From Desulfopila_A sp964446655 (lineage in GTDB: Bacteria; Desulfobacterota; Desulfobulbia; Desulfobulbales; Desulfocapsaceae): 10,960 nt of DNA. The notes under the pieces are model-generated. The model saw only the letters and a program-made list of their open reading frames with translations. It made no database searches and was not told the origin of the DNA. The stretch is from contig CAYUPL010000091.1 of assembly GCA_964446655.1 (NCBI GenBank), forward strand, positions 1 to 10,960, written 5' to 3'. Shown here piece after piece: positions 7,015 to 10,960 of this stretch (the stretch's first letter is position 1; every line of letters begins with the position of its first letter). The position numbers and the translations under genes were made by a program.

Positions 7015-7281
7015 TTAATGCTCGTGGTCGTGAGCCTCCTTGTCATGATCGGAGTGATCATGCTGATGGGGTTTTTCGTGAACCGGTTCATGCGTATGGC
7101 TATGATCACTGCCGTCATTCTCATGAGAATGCGCATGAACATGCTCGAAAGAGTGGGGATGGCTATGACGATGGTGATGCTCATGGTTATGCTCTTTGCC
7201 GTCATGGCTATGGGTGTGGTCATGAACATGCTTATGCTCGTGATCGTGGGTATGTTCGTGCTGATGATTGCCCTGGCTCAT
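7015..7281 (-). CDS. Small histidine-rich putative metal-binding protein
   Basis: The product has 88 residues, of which 34 are His (39%), with many Asp and Glu and no Cys. Histidine occupies every even position from 6 to 26 (HxHxH pattern), then runs such as HNHEHHHRHSHPH follow. There is no signal peptide or membrane segment, so a cytoplasmic, soluble, poorly folded protein is expected. His-rich stretches of this kind bind Ni, Zn, Co or Cu, as in Hpn-like nickel stores, HypB N-termini and the loops of CDF or ZIP transporters. Free-standing metal buffer or chaperone is the best inference. The start is firm: on the minus strand AAGGAGG lies 7 bases before the ATG. The gene follows the kinase on the same strand, 234 bases away and across a large palindrome, so co-transcription is uncertain. 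I do not recognise a named family. Confidence 0.75.
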   Translation of the reverse strand: MSQGNHQHEHTHDHEHKHVHDHTHSHDGKEHNHEHHHRHSHPHSFEHVHAHSHENDGSDHSHTHEPVHEKPHQHDHSDHDKEAHDHEH

Positions 7282-7333
7282 AATCTCCTCCTTGGCTGAA
7301 AGATGTCTCGTAAAAATTCATTGAAGGTGCCTG

Positions 7334-7462
7334 GATGGGCTCTGAAAAAAGCTTGATATACTAGGCGTAGTATCTGAAACGGCGATTCGGCAGTACATGT
7401 GGTACGGCGACTCGGCGTTTCAGATCTACAACGACGTAGATCGAGTTTTTTACGAGTCCATC
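7334..7462. repeat. Large imperfect palindrome (about 129 bp) between kinase and His-rich genes
   Basis: The arms run inwards from GATGGGCTC (7334-7342) and from GAGTCCATC (7454-7462) to GTAC (7393-7396) and GTAC (7402-7405). They match over most of about 60 bases, including A-runs, ATCTGAAACG (7372-7381) with CGTTTCAGAT (7416-7425), and the GCGA blocks. Smaller hairpins lie inside each arm: ATACTA/TAGTAT on the left, and GATCTAC (7423-7429) / GTAGATC (7436-7442) followed by T6 (7446-7451) on the right. A further copy of the arm end, GATGTCTCGTAAAAA, lies at 7302-7316. It could be a MITE-like or other dispersed repeat. Its position also suits a transcription terminator after the kinase gene. 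Confidence 0.6.
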
Positions 7463-7515
7463 AACCTTGTAAGATGAGAGAAAATCTATGCACCCTTGAT
7501 GGTTTTGGCAAGAAT

Positions 7516-9576
7516 TTATACTTCTTCAGGTTCTTCAACCTCCTGTCGCAAGGGCAGTTCGACAAGGAATACCGTTCCCAGCCCCGGATATTGGGGGTGC
7601 AGCATGTCTTCGGCCAGGTATTGTCGTGGCGGAGGACTCAGAGCGGAAATTGTGCCGCCATGGTCCTTGATAATCCCAAAAGAAACAGACAACCCCAGTC
7701 CCGTGCCCTTGCCCACCTGCTTGGTGGTGAAAAACGGGTCAAAAATTTTATCGAGATGCGCCTCACTGATACCCTTACCGGTATCGGTCACACTGACCAA
7801 CAGTTTCTCTTCATCGGCCAGAAGCCGTGATTGAACAAAGATTATGCCATCCTGATCAATGGCATCGGCGGCATTATTAAGGAGATTAAGCCAGACCTGG
7901 CGAAGCCTCTCCTCATCGCCCGAGAGAGGGGGAATGTTTTCATCCGGCTGATAGACGATGGTAACGCGGTTCATGTAAAAGGAGTGTTCCACCAGTTTGA
8001 CGACCTGCCGGATCGATTCATTAATGTCGACGGTCTCGCTGACCGCTTGAGAATGCCTGGAAAAACCAAGCAGGTCGGCAACTATTTTACGGCAGACCTT
8101 GGTCTGCTTTTCGATGATCTGCAGGCCTTCGGAAAGTTCCTCATCCTCGATATCGTCCATGAGCAGCTGGGTATAACCAAGAATAATTCCCAGAGGTGTA
8201 TTGATTTCATGAGCGACACCGCCGGCGAGACGGCCGAGATCTTCCATCTTCTGCGACTGAATGAGCTGCTCCTGAAACTTTTTCAGCATGGTGATATCTC
8301 TGGCTGTGAGAAGCAGCCCCATGATACTGTCGTCCTGATCATAAACCGGAACTTTGACCACATGAAACCATCTCTGCTCGCCAGCCCGCTTGAAGGTGAT
8401 TTCTCTGGTCAGAGGATCTCCGGTGGCCAGGATCTGGCCCGCCTCCTCCGCGTTGGTCCTGGCCTGCTCTTCGGTAAAGATATCGTAATCGGATTTACCA
8501 ACCACCTCTTCTTCTTTCAGATTGAAGTAGTCACAAAACGCCTTTCCGGCAAAGGTATAGGTCAGATCTTTATCCTGCAGGGTGATGAAGTCCGGAGTCA
8601 CATTCATGATGGTCTTTAAAAGTCCCTGCTGTCTGGCAATGGTTTTTTCCCGTTCCGTCAGTTCTTCAATATGCCTCTTTACAGTCACGGCCATGGTATC
8701 AAAGGCTTCGGCCAGATCCTGGATTTCGTCACCGGAGTTGTGCCTGTATACTGGACAATTGCGACAGTTCTCCATCTTGAAAGGATATTTACCGTCGCTG
8801 CAATTGGGGCAAAGGGTACCGGCCAGATACCAGCAGCGCCGCTGCACGTCACCATAGGCCGGGCATTCCCGACGGTCGCAGTCCATGATTTCCCAGCAGT
8901 ATTTTTCCAGAGAGAAACCGGCATGAACATCGAGATTGCCCCGAACGATCTCTTCCACCGACTCCCGTAACCGGTTAAGACGAAAGGTGACGGTGCGGGC
9001 AAACCAGAGCGCCAAGCCAATTCCCAGACCCACCACGCCCAAGGTGCTGAAAAGACTGGTCAAGCGCTGCCGGTAAATACTGGCATCAATGCTGCTCCTC
9101 GACAAACCCAGCCTGACGGTACCCAGCTCTTTTTCTCCCAGGGAAATAAGAGCCTTAAAGTCGTATATCAGACCACGCTCCGTCGTCAACAGAACCGGCT
9201 GAGCTTGTACTGCCGTGGCATTGACCCGACGAAGATCGGTGGGAAATCCGCCGGAAAAGGTATGGGAGAGGATGTTGGCTTCAGCATCGGTGAGAAAGAC
9301 ATAGACGATATCGTCGTACTGATTGTCGACGTTATCGATCAGATTCTTCATCTGCAGAAAATCCATGGCCAGGATGGGTTCAACCAGACGGAATGCCAGG
9401 CCGGATGTCAAGGCCATTCCACGCTTCTTGCCCTCTTCGAGAAGGGCGCCGGAAGACATGGTAGACAGGATAAGCCCGATTCCCAGGCCGCAAAAAACCA
9501 GCATCAGGGTCACCCCCAGGGTGATTTTAGTCCTGAATCGCAGGCTATGCAGGAATCTGAGCGGATAATTAGTCAA
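7516..9576 (-). CDS. Membrane sensor histidine kinase with two-CW insert in HAMP, PAS, HisKA and HATPase
   Basis: Numbering is from the TTG at 9576. TM1 is about 18-38, a periplasmic sensor region about 39-170, and TM2 about 175-194. The first half of a HAMP domain (195-218) is followed by a cysteine-rich insert (225-278) with CW at 227-228 and 248-249 and Cys 227, 233, 238, 248, 256, 259, 271 and 274. The second HAMP half follows (GDEIQDLAEAF). Then come a PAS domain (about 318-433), HisKA with phospho-accepting His456 in GVAHEINTPLG, and HATPase_c with NLLNNA, DTGKGIS, FDPFFTTK and GKGTGLGLS. No receiver domain is present. The start is uncertain. The TTG at 9576 overlaps the upstream stop (TTGACTAA, 9576-9569) and has GGGA 7 bases before it. 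An ATG at 9630 and a TTG at 9642 are also in frame, with no ribosome site seen. The upstream PhnD-like gene is the likely ligand-presenting partner. The response regulator is not in the window. Confidence 0.88.
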   Translation of the reverse strand: MTNYPLRFLHSLRFRTKITLGVTLMLVFCGLGIGLILSTMSSGALLEEGKKRGMALTSGLAFRLVEPILAMDFLQMKNLIDNVDNQYDDIVYVFLTDAEANILSHTFSGGFPTDLRRVNATAVQAQPVLLTTERGLIYDFKALISLGEKELGTVRLGLSRSSIDASIYRQRLTSLFSTLGVVGLGIGLALWFARTVTFRLNRLRESVEEIVRGNLDVHAGFSLEKYCWEIMDCDRRECPAYGDVQRRCWYLAGTLCPNCSDGKYPFKMENCRNCPVYRHNSGDEIQDLAEAFDTMAVTVKRHIEELTEREKTIARQQGLLKTIMNVTPDFITLQDKDLTYTFAGKAFCDYFNLKEEEVVGKSDYDIFTEEQARTNAEEAGQILATGDPLTREITFKRAGEQRWFHVVKVPVYDQDDSIMGLLLTARDITMLKKFQEQLIQSQKMEDLGRLAGGVAHEINTPLGIILGYTQLLMDDIEDEELSEGLQIIEKQTKVCRKIVADLLGFSRHSQAVSETVDINESIRQVVKLVEHSFYMNRVTIVYQPDENIPPLSGDEERLRQVWLNLLNNAADAIDQDGIIFVQSRLLADEEKLLVSVTDTGKGISEAHLDKIFDPFFTTKQVGKGTGLGLSVSFGIIKDHGGTISALSPPPRQYLAEDMLHPQYPGLGTVFLVELPLRQEVEEPEEV

Positions 9577-10489
9577 GGTCGAGTCCCACTTTCCGGCTGA
9601 GTTCTCTAATGGGGGCAAAATCCTGATCATCGGACGGAACAAAACCTATAAATTTGGCCGCATCGAGTATGGAGCGGTGTCGGGGGTCGTTGTCATAATC
9701 GAGTTTGAGCATGGCATCCCGGATCCGCTCCGTGACCTCCACGGGAAGCCTTGGGCTGTGGGCGTAGACCCAGCCGGGATACCACCTGGAGCTGTCGATC
9801 ACCTTGATTTGATTAACATCGATTTTATCTTCCACCACGCGCAACGAGCCTTCGCGTATGGAACCGATATCATGCAGACCGGCATACACTCCCAGAATGA
9901 CATTTTCCTGCCTGCCTCCGGCAAAAACCACTTCCCGAAAATCATCGAGATTGAAGCCCTTATCGACAAAGTGTCCCAGCGGGAAAAGATACCCACCGGC
10001 CGATGACGGGTCAACCGCCACCCAGGATTTGCCGCGACAATCTTCAATGGTCTCTATTGCAGCGTTATCCCGGCGGGCAATGATCTGACCGCGAAATTCG
10101 GCCCGACCATCTTTCTCGACGATTCTGGTCATGGCCCTGGCGCCGAAGCGATTGGCCAATTTGACATAAACAAACGGGTTGGAAAAGGAAATATCAATTT
10201 TCCCCTGGCCAAACATGCTGATATGATTATCAAACGTATCAGGGAAAACCTGACGTAAAGGCAGGCCGGTCTCCTCGGCCAGATACTCCACCAGGCGATT
10301 ATGACGTTGAAAAGATTCGGTATGGGAGTATTGCGGCAGGTAGGCGTACGTAATTGCCGGTATTTGATGCCTGAAGGTAATTTCCTGCCGTTTATCCAGC
10401 GAAATTGCCACGGGTTTCTCGCTGTCCCTGCAGGACATCAAGATAAAAGTGGCGACAATGAACAGAAGTATGACACTTTTCTTTGGCAT
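9569..10489 (-). CDS. PhnD-family periplasmic binding lipoprotein, likely partner of the adjacent kinase
   Basis: This is a 306-residue substrate-binding protein of the PhnD/SsuA/transferrin-like fold (phosphate, phosphite or phosphonate group). Residues 1-20 are a lipoprotein signal peptide with lipobox LMSC (Cys20), so the protein should be anchored in the periplasm. Family landmarks in order are YLPQYSHTESF (50-60), IDISFSNPFVYVKLA (98-112), VAVDPSSAGGYLFPLGHF (157-174) and FAGGRQENVILGVYAGLHDIGSI (189-211). No ABC permease or ATPase gene is nearby. Instead a sensor kinase overlaps the stop codon, so a sensing role is more likely than uptake. The ligand cannot be told from sequence; the family binds many small anions. 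No clear Shine-Dalgarno sequence precedes the ATG. The upstream leader can form competing hairpins. Confidence 0.85.
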   Translation of the reverse strand: MPKKSVILLFIVATFILMSCRDSEKPVAISLDKRQEITFRHQIPAITYAYLPQYSHTESFQRHNRLVEYLAEETGLPLRQVFPDTFDNHISMFGQGKIDISFSNPFVYVKLANRFGARAMTRIVEKDGRAEFRGQIIARRDNAAIETIEDCRGKSWVAVDPSSAGGYLFPLGHFVDKGFNLDDFREVVFAGGRQENVILGVYAGLHDIGSIREGSLRVVEDKIDVNQIKVIDSSRWYPGWVYAHSPRLPVEVTERIRDAMLKLDYDNDPRHRSILDAAKFIGFVPSDDQDFAPIRELSRKVGLDLD

Positions 10490-10521
10490 GGATACTGCCG
10501 TTGTCTTTATGGATTACTGGT

Positions 10522-10560
10522 CGTTCGTTCCGGAAGGAGAACGAACGCCGTTCTCCCTCC
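10522..10560 (-). promoter_or_regulatory. Two competing hairpins in the leader of the PhnD-like gene
   Basis: CGTTCGTTC (10522-10530) and GAACGAACG (10539-10547) are perfect inverted repeats with an 8-base spacer. Overlapping them, the bases at 10532-10543 and 10549-10560 form a 12-bp stem with one G-T wobble and a 5-base loop. The two hairpins use the same bases at 10539-10543, so only one can form at a time. They lie 33-71 bases upstream of the start codon on the minus strand. A transcription-attenuation or operator role is possible; no T-run follows either hairpin. Confidence 0.45.
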
Positions 10561-10770
10561 GCACTATAACTTTTCGCATTCTATTTGATTCAGGTCGTTT
10601 TTTCCATAACTATAACGTGTTCTCACGGCCACGATCAGAGAGCACCGACGAGCTACTCTTTTAATCCGCGTCAGACAACCGTGGTTCCAACCCGCCGCAG
10701 CCTTGCAGCTATGCAGTCGCTGTCCATATTACCATTATCATGGCCCTCCGGCTAAAACAATACCAAAATA
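10561..10770. other. Non-coding stretch upstream of both flanking transcription units
   Basis: No gene, RNA or mobile element is recognised here. On the minus strand TATAGT occurs twice (within ACTATAAC at 10563-10570 and 10609-10616 on the plus strand). Either could serve as a -10 box for the PhnD-like gene, but no convincing -35 box was found. The rest shows no structure I can support. Confidence 0.3.
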
Positions 10771-10774
10771 GCAC

Positions 10775-10803
10775 TTGACAGCGACCCATTTTCCCTGCAT
10801 ATT
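10775..10803 (+). promoter_or_regulatory. Sigma-70-type promoter pointing to the right edge
   Basis: A perfect TTGACA -35 box (10775-10780) is followed after 17 bases by CATATT (10798-10803), which matches four of six -10 consensus bases. Transcription would start near 10810 and leave an untranslated leader of about 70 bases with a small GTGCG/CGCAC hairpin before the ribosome site at 10873-10878. Confidence 0.5.
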
Positions 10804-10883
10804 CGTAACACGAACTACGTCTTCTTCACACGCCAGAGTGCGGAGTGGATTTCGCACCACAAAATGGGTTTCAAGGAGTCATG

Positions 10884-10928
10884 ATGGAACCTGTAAAGAG
10901 AGTTATTAATTTTTCTAGGAAAGACTGA
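10884..10928 (+). CDS. 14-codon ORF: leader peptide or frameshifted start of a gene beyond the edge
   Basis: AAGGAG (10873-10878) lies 5 bases before the ATG at 10884 (2 before the tandem ATG at 10881), downstream of a good promoter. The ORF reads MEPVKRVINFSRKD and then TGA at 10926. In the minus-one frame translation continues RGLIGVCAYLF to the window end without a stop. Joined, the two parts give SRKD.RGLIGVC, which weakly recalls the start of PspC-domain proteins (SRKDR..aGVC). Either this is a short regulatory leader peptide, or a real gene interrupted by a small insertion or deletion near 10926. No clear slippery heptamer for programmed frameshifting is visible. There is too little sequence to decide. 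Confidence 0.35.
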   Translation: MEPVKRVINFSRKD

Positions 10929-10960
10929 GGGGACTGATCGGAGTCTGCGCTTACCTTTTT

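Noticed and set aside
7012..7299. Plus-strand ORF rich in Met and Val that looks like a membrane protein
   Set aside because: It is the exact antisense of the His-rich gene: CAT and CAC codons read as ATG and GTG on the other strand. It has no ribosome site, while the minus-strand gene has an excellent one.
7418..7451. Independent plus-strand terminator formed by GATCTAC/GTAGATC and T6
   Set aside because: No plus-strand gene ends here, and the hairpin is a part of the larger palindrome, so it is described within that element.
7302..7462. CRISPR array
   Set aside because: The repeated words are inverted arms of one palindrome, not regularly spaced direct repeats.
7831..8619. 262-residue plus-strand ORF inside the kinase gene
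   Set aside because: Long antisense ORFs opposite histidine kinase genes are common artefacts. This one lies opposite the PAS, HisKA and HATPase motifs and shows no domain of its own.
10725..10745. Fur-box-like sequence near CATTATCATGG
   Set aside because: Only one hexamer resembles GATAAT and the two halves are not symmetrical, so it is not supported as an operator.

Overview
The window suggests a deltaproteobacterium (Desulfuromonadota or a related group). The signs are an MSHA-type type IV pilus operon, a histidine kinase carrying a 'two-CW' cysteine cluster of a kind common in that group, and REP/RAYT-type intergenic repeats. This placement is inferred from gene families only; no rRNA or other marker gene is present.

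Positions 1-6846 (+ strand) hold the distal half of an MSHA pilus operon. It starts with the C-terminal part of a MshF-like protein that runs off the left edge. The likely major pilin MshA follows, then the prepilin-like minor proteins MshC, MshD, MshO and MshP, then the large exported MshQ (two LamG-like domains plus a DUF6701-type region). C/D, O/P and P/Q overlap by ATGA, which points to translational coupling. A rho-independent terminator at about 6934-6970 closes the operon. The two real gaps inside the operon, mshA-mshC and mshD-mshO, each hold a pair of inverted REP-like palindromes. The reading frame in front of mshO encodes the N-terminal signature of a REP-associated tyrosine transposase (RAYT). 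This remnant is fused in frame to the MshO prepilin leader and carries the Shine-Dalgarno sequence for it. This is the most unusual feature of the window.

Positions 7015-10489 (- strand) hold, in transcription order, a PhnD-family periplasmic binding lipoprotein, a membrane sensor histidine kinase that overlaps its end, a roughly 129-bp imperfect palindrome, and an 88-residue protein that is 39% histidine. The binding protein and kinase look like a two-part ligand sensor. Its response regulator is not in the window. The kinase has an eight-cysteine two-CW segment inserted in the middle of its HAMP domain.

Positions 10490-10960 are mostly non-coding. Two mutually exclusive hairpins lie just upstream of the binding-protein gene. 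Pointing right are a good sigma-70-type promoter and a well-placed ribosome site in front of a 14-codon ORF. That ORF may be a leader peptide or the frameshifted start of a gene beyond the edge.
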